From contig WHTK01000029.1 in NCBI GenBank assembly GCA_009377745.1, forward strand, positions 1 through 40,161: a stretch of 40,161 nucleotides of DNA. Reading direction: 5' to 3'. The notes under the pieces are model-generated. The model had not been told where the DNA came from and made no database searches. It was given only the letters and a program-made list of their open reading frames with translations. The position numbers were made by a program, and so were the translations under genes. Source of the stretch: Dehalococcoidia bacterium (lineage in GTDB: Bacteria > Chloroflexota > Dehalococcoidia > DSTF01 > WHTK01). Below, piece after piece: positions 1-7,198 of this stretch (position 1 is the first letter of the stretch; the number at the start of each line of letters is the position of its first letter).

Positions 1-97
1 CAGCCCTCCAGACTTGCCCGGCCGCGCGCGCTCGTAGCGGATGACAGAGCGGGTGCTGCGGTCCAGGAAAAGTCAGCTTGGCGTTAGGATGAGTCAC
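1..97 (-). pseudogene. 5' fragment of a degraded IS481-like transposase (runs off the left edge)
   Basis: On the minus strand a GTG at 97-95 follows an AGGAGG (103-108) at 5-nt spacing. It opens a frame starting VTHPNAKLT, which resembles the N-terminus of IS481-family transposases. About ten codons in, the frame stops making sense. The neighbouring frame instead reads FLDRSTRSVIRYERARPG, and its RYERxRPG part recalls the start of the IS481 catalytic core. This suggests a remnant with an internal deletion and a frameshift. The DDE residues are not in the window. The call rests on short motifs only. Confidence 0.35.
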
Positions 98-156
98 GAA
101 GGCCTCCTGTCTGATCTATGGCCCCACAACCACAGACCAGCAGGTGGCCTTCTCTC

Positions 157-182
157 TGTCAACAACCCTCGTGGGAACTACA
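157..182. repeat. possible terminal inverted repeat of the IS remnant
   Basis: Read on the minus strand, this 26-bp stretch begins TGT and ends TTGACA, and it lies just upstream of the transposase-like start at 97. Insertion-sequence ends of this type often begin TGT and carry a -35-like TTGACA. The partner end is outside the window, so the call is weak. Confidence 0.22.
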
Positions 183-187
183 CCTAG

Positions 188-210
188 CCCTCTCCCTTTG
201 GGGGAGAGGG
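188..210. repeat. CCCTCTCCC/GGGAGAGGG hairpin repeat
   Basis: A perfect 9-bp inverted repeat (188-196 and 202-210) around a short loop. Related CCCTC...GAGGG hairpins occur at 8316-8330 and, imperfectly, at 15673-15692. All are intergenic, so this is a small dispersed palindrome family. Confidence 0.6.
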
Positions 211-301
211 GATTTGAGCTAACCATCGCGGGCAGTGAGGCGTGGCAGTCTGAGGCGGGACGTTGCGTAGCATCAGGATGAGTAGCGGGAGGCCGGCGAC
301 C

Positions 302-367
302 AAAGTTGCCACGTCCTTCGACCCGGCTCAGGATGCACCTTGCCCGGCGGCGATGGCTCGCAATGAC
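302..367 (+). repeat. dispersed repeat A, interrupted copy
   Basis: It begins with AAGTTGCCACG and ends with GGCGATGGCTCGCAATGAC, the two arms of repeat family A found elsewhere (for example 32058-32108). About 20 extra bases separate the arms. It lies just downstream of the minus-strand methyltransferase gene. Confidence 0.6.
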
Positions 368-381
368 GGTGCTGGCCCGGC

Positions 382-1230
382 TTAAGGCTGACTTGACGGC
401 AGGGGTGGGCGGCCGGGTGGTTTGTAGCTGGAGATGGCCTCCAGGTCATGGGCAATGAACATCTGTCGCAGCCAGAAGCGGTCCGGGAAGGGATGCCAGC
501 GATCGAGGCCGTACCAGGGCTCGATCTTCACGCAGGCGTTCTCGGCGTTGAACTCAGAGATCGCCAGGCGCTCGCTGGCGAAGGCGTGGTGCTCCGGGCG
601 CATGATGTCGTCGAAGTAGAGGAAGACGCGGTGCAGCATGCGCCTCTCGGGCGACGAGAAGAGCTTGAGGGCATCGCGCGTAATCGCGCGTAGACGAGTA
701 GAGGTCGATGTCGATGGCGGCAAAGCCCAGAGGTGGGTGAGCTGAACCGGCCAGGAAACGCGGTACCGTCTCGGCGACGTCACCGAGGACCAGCTCAGTG
801 CGGCTGTCGAGGTGACGGCGCAGGGCCTGCTCATCCATCTGGTAGTCGCCGGGGCTCCAGACATCGGGTGGTCACGGTGGTCGCCGATGAGGGCGGGCAG
901 GCCGTGGCCGGTATCGAAACCGAAGACGGCGATGCGGACGCCGGTTGCCTTCTCGACCGAGCGTGCATGGCGTTCGAGGATGAGGAGACCGGCGCCAGCG
1001 GCGACGCCGAATTCGATAACGGCGATGGCCGGGACGCCCTGGCCGCGAGCCTGGTCGGCCGCCGCGAGGACGCCGGCGAGGTACTGCGGCCTCTCGCAAG
1101 CTGACCAGGTGGCCTTGAGGCGGACGGAGAAGAAGGGGAGATGGAAGAGGGCCCAGAAGAGGAGTCGGATCGGCGGCTCACGCATGAGCGACCGCAGGTA
1201 GTCCCGGACGAGAAGGAGCTTCCGTTTCAC
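382..1230 (-). pseudogene. class I SAM-dependent methyltransferase, disrupted by two frameshifts
   Basis: The GTG-initiated frame starts like a TylF/macrocin-type class I methyltransferase: the AIAVIEFGVAAGAG segment is the SAM-binding region, followed by FGFDTGHGLP. At the G run 866-868 the homologous reading jumps one frame (DVWSPGDYQMDEQALRRHL, then GFAAIDIDLYSSTRD). It returns to the first frame after 673-692, where a 10-bp unit, ATCGCGCGTA, is directly duplicated. Removing one duplicate and restoring one base at 866-868 gives a continuous protein of about 280 residues ending in FLYFDDIMRPEHHAF and a conserved C-terminal part. As it stands, the middle 60 or so residues are out of frame. 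Either the gene is decaying or the assembly has errors. It follows the aminotransferase on the same strand with a 32-nt gap. The substrate is unknown. Confidence 0.72.
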
Positions 1231-1262
1231 GGTGACAAGCCGCTGCGCTGGGCGGGCTTCGT

Positions 1263-2618
1263 CTACATCTCCGGCTTCTGGCGGCGGGCCCAGGGGACGA
1301 CTTCGCGGACGGCTTCGCGGACGATGTCGACGATGCGGTCGATCTGCTCCGGGGTCGTGACCAGGGGCGGCGCGAGGAGGTAGTTGTCGGCCAAATTGCG
1401 GCTGATCAGGCCTCGCTCCTTGCAGGCGGCGACCACCCGGGGGCCGACCCCAAGCTCAATGGGGAAGGGCTTGCGCTTCTCGACGTCGGCCATGATCTCG
1501 ACACCGGCCATGAGACCGAGACCGCGGACGTCGCCGACACCGTCCTCGGAGAGGAGGCCGCGGAGACCGTCCTGTAGACGCTGGCCGAGGGAGGCAGCGC
1601 TTTCGACCAGGTTCTCGTCGTCGAATATTTGGAGGTTGCGCAGGGCGACGGCGCAGGCGCCGGGATGGCCGGAATTGGTCATGCCGTGCATGAAGCGGCC
1701 GTCCGGCAGGGGCGCATCGAGGATGGCCTGGTGGATCTCGCGCGAGACGATGGCGCCGGAGAGAGGCACGTAGGCGCTGGTGACGGCCTTGGCGAAGGTG
1801 ACGATGTCCGGCTGGACGTCCCAGTGTCGCAGGGCGAACCAGCGTCCGGTGCGGCCGAAGCCGGTGATCACCTCGTCGGCGATGAGGAGTACGCCCTGGC
1901 GGTCGCAGACCTGGCGCAGGGTGGGGAAGTAGTCCGGGCCGGGCGGGATGACGCCGCCCGCGCCCTGGACCGGCTCGGCGATGATGGCGGCGACCGTATC
2001 GGGGCCTTCGCGGATGATCTGCTCCTCGATGGCGAGGGCGCATTCGGCGGTGCAAGGCGTGAAGGGGTGGTTGGTGGGCTCGCGGATGAAGGTCGGGTCC
2101 AGGGGGCCGAAGCCGCGCCAGAAGGGCGGCAGGCCGGTCGCCGCGGTGGTGGCGAGGGTGCCGCCGTGGTATGCCTGGCGGCGGGTGATGATCTTGACCT
2201 TCTCCATCTTGCCCTTGAGGTGCCAATGGAAGCGCGCCAGCTTGAAGGCGACCTCGTTGGCCTCTGAGCCGCTGTTGGCGAAGAAGACGGCATCCATGTT
2301 GGAGTAGGAGAGGCTGACCAGCTTCTCAGCCAGCTGGATCGAAGGCAGGTTGGAGTAGCCGGTGTAGCCGTTGGCGAAGGCGAGGCTGCCCATCTGCGCG
2401 GCGGCGGCCTCCGCGAGCTCCTTGCGGCCGTGACCAACGGCGACGTTCCAGAGGGAAGAGAGGCCGTCGATGTACTCGCGGCCGCGCACGTCGGTGAGGA
2501 TGGCGCCCTCACCCTTCTCGAAGATGATGGCGTTTTGCTGGTCGCGCAGGGAGTACTGGGAGTGGATGAGGTGGGCGATGTCGCGCTCGATGAGGGCGCG
2601 GTACTCGGTGTCGTTCAT
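1263..2618 (-). CDS. class III PLP-dependent aminotransferase (omega-aminotransferase type)
   Basis: Start ATG at 2618 follows an AGGAGG (2627-2632) at 8-nt spacing, giving 451 aa, normal for the family. The open frame extends further upstream, but only through intergenic repeats. Class III (acetylornithine/omega-amino acid:pyruvate) hallmarks are visible: FFANSGSEANE, the AYHGGT loop, IAEPVQGAGGVIPP, LIADEVITGFGRTG with the Asp that binds the PLP pyridine nitrogen, and TFAKAVTSAY with the Schiff-base Lys. The reaction would transfer an amino group between an amine or omega-amino acid and a 2-oxo acid in the cytoplasm. The exact substrate cannot be read from sequence. The methyltransferase pseudogene lies directly downstream and may have been co-transcribed. 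Confidence 0.9.
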   Translation of the reverse strand: MNDTEYRALIERDIAHLIHSQYSLRDQQNAIIFEKGEGAILTDVRGREYIDGLSSLWNVAVGHGRKELAEAAAAQMGSLAFANGYTGYSNLPSIQLAEKLVSLSYSNMDAVFFANSGSEANEVAFKLARFHWHLKGKMEKVKIITRRQAYHGGTLATTAATGLPPFWRGFGPLDPTFIREPTNHPFTPCTAECALAIEEQIIREGPDTVAAIIAEPVQGAGGVIPPGPDYFPTLRQVCDRQGVLLIADEVITGFGRTGRWFALRHWDVQPDIVTFAKAVTSAYVPLSGAIVSREIHQAILDAPLPDGRFMHGMTNSGHPGACAVALRNLQIFDDENLVESAASLGQRLQDGLRGLLSEDGVGDVRGLGLMAGVEIMADVEKRKPFPIELGVGPRVVAACKERGLISRNLADNYLLAPPLVTTPEQIDRIVDIVREAVREVVPWARRQKPEM

Positions 2619-2651
2619 TGGGGCGGCCTCCTGTAGGGATGATACGGGTAG

Positions 2652-2748
2652 AGGTTGGAAGTTGGAAGTTAGAGGATGTGGATTGGACTTAGTTGCCGGG
2701 CGTCTGGGATGAGGGACGGCCGTACGCCAGCCTTGAAGGTTGGGATGA
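2652..2748. repeat. composite intergenic repeat (GGTTGGAAGTTGGAAG... with GCCAGCCTTGAAGG)
   Basis: Two blocks, a GGTTGGAAGTTGGAAGTT run and a CGTACGCCAGCCTTGAAGG block, recur in the same order at 4970-5045 with local differences. The first block alone recurs at about 18082-18102. The second resembles the CCCCAGCC hairpins at 35280 and 35412. Confidence 0.5.
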
Positions 2749-2823
2749 GCGGGTTGGTGGGTGCGCCTCGGGAGGGAATTGCCAGGGGTGAGTGAGGGAT
2801 CGATGCCGGCGGCGCGTTGGCCC

Positions 2824-2864
2824 GAGATTGCTTCGCCTCGCCGCGGCGATGGCTCGCAAAGACA
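2824..2864 (+). repeat. dispersed repeat A
   Basis: GAGATTGCTTCGCCTCG followed by GGCGATGGCTCGCAAAGAC. The arms can pair as ATTGC/GCAA(T) and CGCC/GGC around internal loops. It lies immediately upstream of the MscS gene promoter. Confidence 0.7.
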
Positions 2865-2878
2865 AAGAAGGGCGTGCC

Positions 2879-2884
2879 TATAAT
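2879..2884 (+). promoter_or_regulatory. consensus -10 box placed for a leaderless transcript
   Basis: A perfect TATAAT ends 5 nt before the ATG at 2890, which would put transcription initiation at or within 1-2 nt of the start codon. There is no Shine-Dalgarno sequence and no clear -35. Similar spacing is seen at 9511, 14789 and 35496. Confidence 0.5.
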
Positions 2885-2889
2885 CAGCG

Positions 2890-3756
2890 ATGGTTGAGTT
2901 GCTGCTCATCCCGTTGATTGCAATTGACATAAATGTAGATGCGGCACTGGACGAGGTGCTGAGGGGCGGCGGGCGCATCCTGCTCGTCTTTCTGCTGGCG
3001 CTGATCGCCGTCAAGCTGATCCAGAGGCTGGTGACGCCGCTGCTGCGAGTGGCGATCCGGGAGCAGATGACAGGCGAACCGGAGATCGAGGTTATGCGCC
3101 GGATCGAGACGCTTTCGGACGTGATCTACCGGACGACGGCGGCGGTGATCGCGATCGTGGCGGTGGTGACGGTGCTGCCGGAGTTCGGGATCAACGCCGG
3201 GCCGCTGATCGCCGGGCTGGGGCTGGTGGGCCTGGCGGTGGGCTTCGGGGCGCAGAACATTGTCCGGGACGTGATCAACGGCATCGAGATCCTGATGGAG
3301 AACCAGTACGGCCGCGGCGACTCGGTGCGGATGCGCAGCGTAACCGGCGGGCTGTACGCGGGCGTCGTCGAGGATATCAACCTGAGGCGGACGGTGCTAC
3401 GGGACGCGGACGGTGCGGTGCATTCGATCTCGCACGGCAGCATTGAGGTCGCGACGAATCTGACGCGCGGCTCCTCCGGATTGAGTCTGACGATAACGGT
3501 GGCCTACAGCGCCGACCTGGACAAGGTGTTCGAGGTGATCGACAAGGTGGGGCAGGAGGTGGCGTCCGAGCCGGGGCTGGGCGCCTCGATCCGGCAGGTG
3601 CCGCGGGCCAGCGGGGTCGAGAGCGTCGATCAGGCTTCGGTGGCGGTGCGGGTGGAGGCGGTGACGGAGCCGGGGGCGCAGTGGCGGGTGGCGTCGGAGC
3701 TGCGGCGGCGGATCAAAGTGGCGCTGGATGCGGCGGGGGTTGGGGTTAGGGATTAG
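2890..3756 (+). CDS. MscS-family mechanosensitive ion channel
   Basis: 288 aa. An N-terminal hydrophobic helix (residues about 25-48) is followed by two more membrane helices (about 75-125). The second of these leads into the glycine/alanine-rich GLGLVGLAVGFGAQNIVRDVINGI segment, the pore-lining TM3 of MscS proteins. The C-terminal soluble beta/vestibule domain follows (EDINLRRTVLRDADGAVHSI, a typical MscS-beta segment). It is a short, three-helix MscS that would sit in the cytoplasmic membrane and release solutes on osmotic downshock. The start ATG has no SD but directly follows a TATAAT, consistent with leaderless expression. It is divergent from the aminotransferase. Confidence 0.9.
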   Translation: MVELLLIPLIAIDINVDAALDEVLRGGGRILLVFLLALIAVKLIQRLVTPLLRVAIREQMTGEPEIEVMRRIETLSDVIYRTTAAVIAIVAVVTVLPEFGINAGPLIAGLGLVGLAVGFGAQNIVRDVINGIEILMENQYGRGDSVRMRSVTGGLYAGVVEDINLRRTVLRDADGAVHSISHGSIEVATNLTRGSSGLSLTITVAYSADLDKVFEVIDKVGQEVASEPGLGASIRQVPRASGVESVDQASVAVRVEAVTEPGAQWRVASELRRRIKVALDAAGVGVRD

Positions 3757-4000
3757 GCCATTGGCATGGCGGCGTGAGGTTTCGCGTTCAGCCGTATGCA
3801 GATCTTCCGCTCGTCCTTCGGGAACTCAGGGATGAGCGGGAAGGGAGGAGGCTTGTCATGGCTAAGGGCCAAGTCGTCCCTGTGCAGCTCACACGCCGGA
3901 GGATGAAGTCTTTGAGCACAGGTCTCGCGCATGGGCTTCGCCCCTTGCAACCCCTGGCGACCGCAAGGGTCGCCGCTACAGGAGCAAAGGGCGGGAATGG

Positions 4001-4030
4001 CGTAGGGGCGCAGCATGCTGCGCCCCTACG
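4001..4030. repeat. perfect 30-bp palindrome
   Basis: The 15-base half CGTAGGGGCGCAGCA is followed by its exact reverse complement with no loop. It sits between the convergent MscS and hydrolase genes (3757-4055). It could be a REP-type element, a protein-binding site or a bidirectional stem. No T-run follows on either strand. Confidence 0.85.
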
Positions 4031-4055
4031 TCCGCCGGTTAGGTGGTGTGAGGAC

Positions 4056-4868
4056 TTAGCTCTTGAGGAAGGCGAGGACGTCGCGGTTGAAGTCGTCGCG
4101 GCGTTCGGTGGGGACGCCGTGGCCGCAGTTTTCGTAGATGATCAGCCTGGAGTCCTTGATCAGCTCGTGCTCTTCCTTGCCCATGGAGACGTCGTTGGTC
4201 TGGTCGTTGTCGCCCCAGACGATGAGGGTGGGCGCGGTGATGTGGGGCAGGCGGCGGCCGAGGTGGTAGCGGCTGCGGGTCATGGGGTCGGTCATGTGTC
4301 GCATGACTTTGCCGAAGCCCTCGGCGGTCTCAGCGCGGCCGAGGCCGCCCATGTAATCCTTCTCGAGCTGATCGGCGTCGAGGCCGTACTGCTCGGCGCG
4401 GTCGCGGGCGGTCTTGCGGATAACCTCCTCGGCCGGGGGCTTGAACTCGACCATCGACTGCAGGGTGCGCGTGGCCATGCCGCCGCCGGCCACGATGACC
4501 AGCTTCTCGAGGCGCTCGGGGCTCTCGTAGGCGAAGAGGGCGCCGAGCCAGCCGCCCATGGAGTGGCCGACGAGGTGGCTCTTCTCGATGCCCATCACGT
4601 CCTGGAACTCGCGGATGAAGTCGACGAGGTAGGCGAAGGAGAACTCGCGGTCGAAGGGGTCGCCGAGGCCCCAGTTGAGGCAGTCGACGGCGTAGACGTG
4701 GAGACCGCCGTCGGCAAAGTGGCCGATGTTGCCAAGCCAGTTGTCGGCGCCGCTGAAGTAGCCGGCGCCGTGGATCAGGAGGGTGGGTGCGCCGGTACCG
4801 GCTTCGTAGTAGCGGGTGCGGCCGTGGCTGAGGGTGGCGAACTTATGCTGGAGGGCGGTCGTGGTCAT
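4056..4868 (-). CDS. alpha/beta-fold hydrolase
   Basis: 270 aa with an SD (GAGGAGA) 6 nt before the ATG. Alpha/beta-hydrolase landmarks: the oxyanion-hole segment LLIHGAG near residue 31, the nucleophile elbow GHSMGG with Ser103, the acid in VWGDNDQ (Asp220 or Asp222) and the catalytic His250 in CGHGVP. The cap region is about residues 130-200. The arrangement resembles C-C bond (meta-cleavage product) hydrolases and epoxide or ester hydrolases, and sequence alone does not decide the substrate. It is cytoplasmic, with no signal peptide. It appears monocistronic. Confidence 0.88.
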   Translation of the reverse strand: MTTTALQHKFATLSHGRTRYYEAGTGAPTLLIHGAGYFSGADNWLGNIGHFADGGLHVYAVDCLNWGLGDPFDREFSFAYLVDFIREFQDVMGIEKSHLVGHSMGGWLGALFAYESPERLEKLVIVAGGGMATRTLQSMVEFKPPAEEVIRKTARDRAEQYGLDADQLEKDYMGGLGRAETAEGFGKVMRHMTDPMTRSRYHLGRRLPHITAPTLIVWGDNDQTNDVSMGKEEHELIKDSRLIIYENCGHGVPTERRDDFNRDVLAFLKS

Positions 4869-4969
4869 CGGTGTCTCCTCTCGATGGGCGGCGCTGGCCG
4901 CTGGATCGCGGTGGCGGTGGGATCGTAAGGGGATGGGGTTGAGGGAGTCAACCGGGAGAGTTAGACGTG

Positions 4970-5045
4970 GAGGTTGGAAATTGGAAGAGACGGACGGGCG
5001 TTAGGGTATCGGCGGCCCGTACCCTGGCTGAAGGCTGGGGCATTG
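4970..5045. repeat. composite intergenic repeat, second copy
   Basis: GGTTGGAAATTGGAAG followed by a GGCTGAAGGCTGGGGCAT block, in the same order as 2652-2748. It lies upstream of the hydrolase gene and beyond the 3' end of the small Cys-rich ORF cluster. Confidence 0.45.
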
Positions 5046-5114
5046 AAGGAGGCAGGACGGCCTAGGCAGCGCTGTCCAGTCTGGCCTGCTGGGTCGGATG
5101 AAGTTCCTCGGTGG

Positions 5115-5312
5115 TTAGGCGGCGGCGCGTTGCCAATAGCCGCCGCCCCTGGTTTCGTAGCGAGTGACGCCGCCGGCGTGATGGCGGCCCCGGCGCCGGC
5201 CGCCGGCGTCAAAGCGGACGGGGGTGTGCGCGGCGTTGATGGAGGCGCTGCGGCATTTGGAGCAGGGGGTGCTGAGGGTGCAGGTTTCTGTGCGGAAGTG
5301 GGCTGAGTCCAA
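5115..5312 (-). CDS. small Cys-containing basic protein, unknown
   Basis: 65 aa from a TTG start that follows AAGAAGGA at about 4-nt spacing. Codons end almost entirely in G or C, matching real genes nearby. Residues 11-20 contain Cys...CSKC, a possible metal-binding knuckle, followed by a Gly/Arg-rich tail with GGRRRGRHHAGG. No family is recognised. It is last of three same-strand small Cys-rich ORFs separated by 39 and 50 nt, each apparently with its own start signal. Zinc binding is inferred from the CxxC motif only. Confidence 0.5.
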   Translation of the reverse strand: MDSAHFRTETCTLSTPCSKCRSASINAAHTPVRFDAGGRRRGRHHAGGVTRYETRGGGYWQRAAA

Positions 5313-5351
5313 GGTGTCCTTCTTTCTTCGGGAGGTTGCTCAGGCTGACGG

Positions 5352-5549
5352 CTACCAGCGGCTGGCGCCTTCCTGGGTGTTCAATTTGAGGCAGTCGGGG
5401 CACATGCGATGGCCACCGGTGCTCGGCATCCGGTCTGGGTTGGCTATGCCTTGCGCCGCATGACAGGCGCTGTTGTTGTGAAAGACGCGGACGATAGTGA
5501 CTTCAGCGGTTTCGCCGAGCTGCGAGTAGAAGGATGGGGTGAATGGCAT
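5352..5549 (-). CDS. small CPDC-motif protein, unknown
   Basis: 65 aa. The ATG is preceded by AAAGGA at about 8-nt spacing. Codon third positions are strongly C/G. The sequence begins with a short beta-like stretch (GETAEVTIVRVFHNN), then has a single Cys and a C-terminal GHRMCPDCLKLN that looks like half of a zinc ribbon. It is the middle member of the three-ORF cluster. It could be a zinc-dependent RNA- or DNA-binding peptide, but no family is recognised. Confidence 0.55.
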   Translation of the reverse strand: MPFTPSFYSQLGETAEVTIVRVFHNNSACHAAQGIANPDRMPSTGGHRMCPDCLKLNTQEGASRW

Positions 5550-5599
5550 TGGACGGTCCTTTCAGGGACGATGGCCCGGAGGGGTGGCGCCTGGCCTAC

Positions 5600-5815
5600 T
5601 CAGGCTGCGACGTGGCTTGCCCGATCGACGCTGTGGACGCGGCAGGAGGCCGGGCAGCTGCTGCCGTCCTGTGGGTAGACGGTGCGCCAAACGCTGTGCA
5701 GCGGTTTGTGGCAATGGCGGCAGTGGGCGTAGGCAGGCTGCATGACGGGGTCGCGCCAGGCGCCGTGGAGCCGGGGCCAGGAGTGGAAGCCCAGGAAGCA
5801 GATGGGAGACTTCAC
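5600..5815 (-). CDS. small zinc-ribbon-like protein, unknown
   Basis: 71 aa from GTG 5815; the start is uncertain because no SD is visible. The N-terminus CFLGFHSW followed by HCRHCHKP near residue 33 recalls small bacterial proteins in which a C-x4-H/W segment and a CxxC bind zinc. Two more Cys lie near residues 54 and 58. GC3 is high throughout, supporting real coding. It is first of three consecutive minus-strand Cys-rich ORFs. The GTG overlaps the stop of an upstream frame I do not consider coding. Confidence 0.5.
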   Translation of the reverse strand: MKSPICFLGFHSWPRLHGAWRDPVMQPAYAHCRHCHKPLHSVWRTVYPQDGSSCPASCRVHSVDRASHVAA

Positions 5816-6127
5816 GAGCCGGAGCTTTGAAATAGAGATGGGGACATGACGAGCGCGCCTCTCTGGTCGGGGGTTGCGATGCAAGTTGCCCGGAGAGAAC
5901 AGAGGGACGGCTTGGGGAAGCTGGCGGATCTGCGAGCTGGGGGTCTTGGTGTCTTCAGTATGCACTGTTGTGGAGAAAAAAGATAGAGTGCATAAACATT
6001 TTCGCAAAGACCGAAGCAGAGTGCGAAGATTTGCCGCGGCGCCGAGAGGCATTGGGGGAGGCAACCCGCCGCGCGGGCGTTGACAACCCATACCATGCCG
6101 ATAAGCTCTTCGGAGAAAGCAGGAAGA
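5816..6127. other. divergent intergenic region with an AT-rich patch
   Basis: No convincing gene. The stretch 5958-6012 is much richer in A/T than its surroundings. It contains TTGTGG followed 17 nt later by CATAAA on the plus strand, a weak promoter candidate for the DUF2332 gene. It separates the leftward small Cys-rich cluster from the rightward DUF2332 gene. Confidence 0.4.
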
Positions 6128-7174
6128 ATGGTAGACGTCCGCACGGACCGTAGCCTGGCCGGGTTAAAGGCTACCTTCATGCAATTTGCCGATACGGTCT
6201 TTGCGAGCGAGCCTCTATCCCGTCGCCTGTCCCTGGAGGTGGCAGAGAGTCCGGCGCTGCTGGCGCTGGCGGCAGCGGCCCAGGCCGGTCAGTATCCGCC
6301 GTATGTCCTCTTTGCCGCCGTGCATTACCTGCTATTGGCGGACGCGACGGAGCCGCTCGCAGACTACTTTCCCTCTCTCCGCAGCGCTCCCTTAGCGCCC
6401 GACCACGCCTTCCCGGCCTTCGAGGAGTTCTGCAAGGGTCACGAGGACGAGCTCCGCGACCTCGTTGAGACGCGCTTGGTCCAGACCCATGATGTCGGCC
6501 GGAGCGCATGTCTTACTCCGGCCTTTGCTTATGTGGCCCAACTCGCCGCGAATGCCCCGTTGCACCTGATCGATATCGGCGCTTCTGCCGGATTGAACCT
6601 CCTCTTCGATCGATACCGCCTCGACTACGGCCGATTCGTCTGGGGCGACGCCGCTTCGCCGGTCCGGATCTCCTGCGAGCTAAGAGACGGCACCGATCCT
6701 TCCCTGGACGGCTGGAAACCAAACGTGCGTCATCGAATTGGGATTGATCTCAATCCAATCGATCTGACTTCTGAGAGTGAAGCCCGCTGGCTAAGAGCAT
6801 TGGTCCGGCCTGATCGACAGGGATCGGCTGACCTTCTCGCCCAGGCCATGTCCATCGCCGCGCAGGACCCGCCGAAGGTCCTGCAAGGTGATGCTACGGC
6901 GCTCCTGCCCGGGCTCCTAGCTGATGTGTCCAGGGCTGAGATTCCCTGCGTGTATCAGTCCTACGCGCTCGAGTATTTCCCTGAAGATTCGCGACAGGCG
7001 TTCCTCCAGGCACTCGACGGCTTCGGGGCGGCACGAGACCTCTACTTCATTGACATGGCCGGTCCGGGGGAACGAGGACGCCTGCACCTGACGTCCTGGC
7101 AGGGAGGGGATCGCAAGGTTGTCCAGCTCGCCGAGTGTCCGGCCCACGGACAATGGTTGAAGTGGTTGGTCTGA
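6128..7174 (+). CDS. DUF2332 family protein
   Basis: About 348 aa from ATG 6128, which has AGGA close upstream. In-frame TTG 6080 and ATG 6095 are alternatives without an SD. The protein matches the DUF2332 pattern: an alpha-helical N-terminal half with HYLLLADATEPLADYFPSL, then IDIGASAGLNLLFDRYRLDYG, which resembles the glycine-rich SAM-binding loop of class I methyltransferases, and later CVYQSYALEYFP. The family is uncharacterised. A Rossmann methyltransferase-like fold is an inference from the DIGASAGLNL loop. It is followed after 24 nt by the MBL-fold gene, so the two may be co-transcribed. Confidence 0.85.
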   Translation: MVDVRTDRSLAGLKATFMQFADTVFASEPLSRRLSLEVAESPALLALAAAAQAGQYPPYVLFAAVHYLLLADATEPLADYFPSLRSAPLAPDHAFPAFEEFCKGHEDELRDLVETRLVQTHDVGRSACLTPAFAYVAQLAANAPLHLIDIGASAGLNLLFDRYRLDYGRFVWGDAASPVRISCELRDGTDPSLDGWKPNVRHRIGIDLNPIDLTSESEARWLRALVRPDRQGSADLLAQAMSIAAQDPPKVLQGDATALLPGLLADVSRAEIPCVYQSYALEYFPEDSRQAFLQALDGFGAARDLYFIDMAGPGERGRLHLTSWQGGDRKVVQLAECPAHGQWLKWLV

Positions 7175-7198
7175 GCAGGGATTGAGAAGGAGAGCAAC

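Noticed and set aside
2619..3014. N-terminal extension of the aminotransferase frame
   Set aside because: The extension lies over intergenic repeats and the MscS start on the other strand. ATG 2618 has an ideal SD and matches the family's usual length.
3774..4928. Open frame of 384 codons opposite the alpha/beta hydrolase
   Set aside because: Low-complexity Val/Ala/Gly/Glu sequence complementary to a well-supported hydrolase. It crosses the 30-bp palindrome and has no SD.
5812..6180. A 122-codon minus-strand frame upstream of the zinc-ribbon ORF
   Set aside because: It overlaps the DUF2332 start region on the other strand, crosses an AT-rich likely promoter region, and has no domain or SD.
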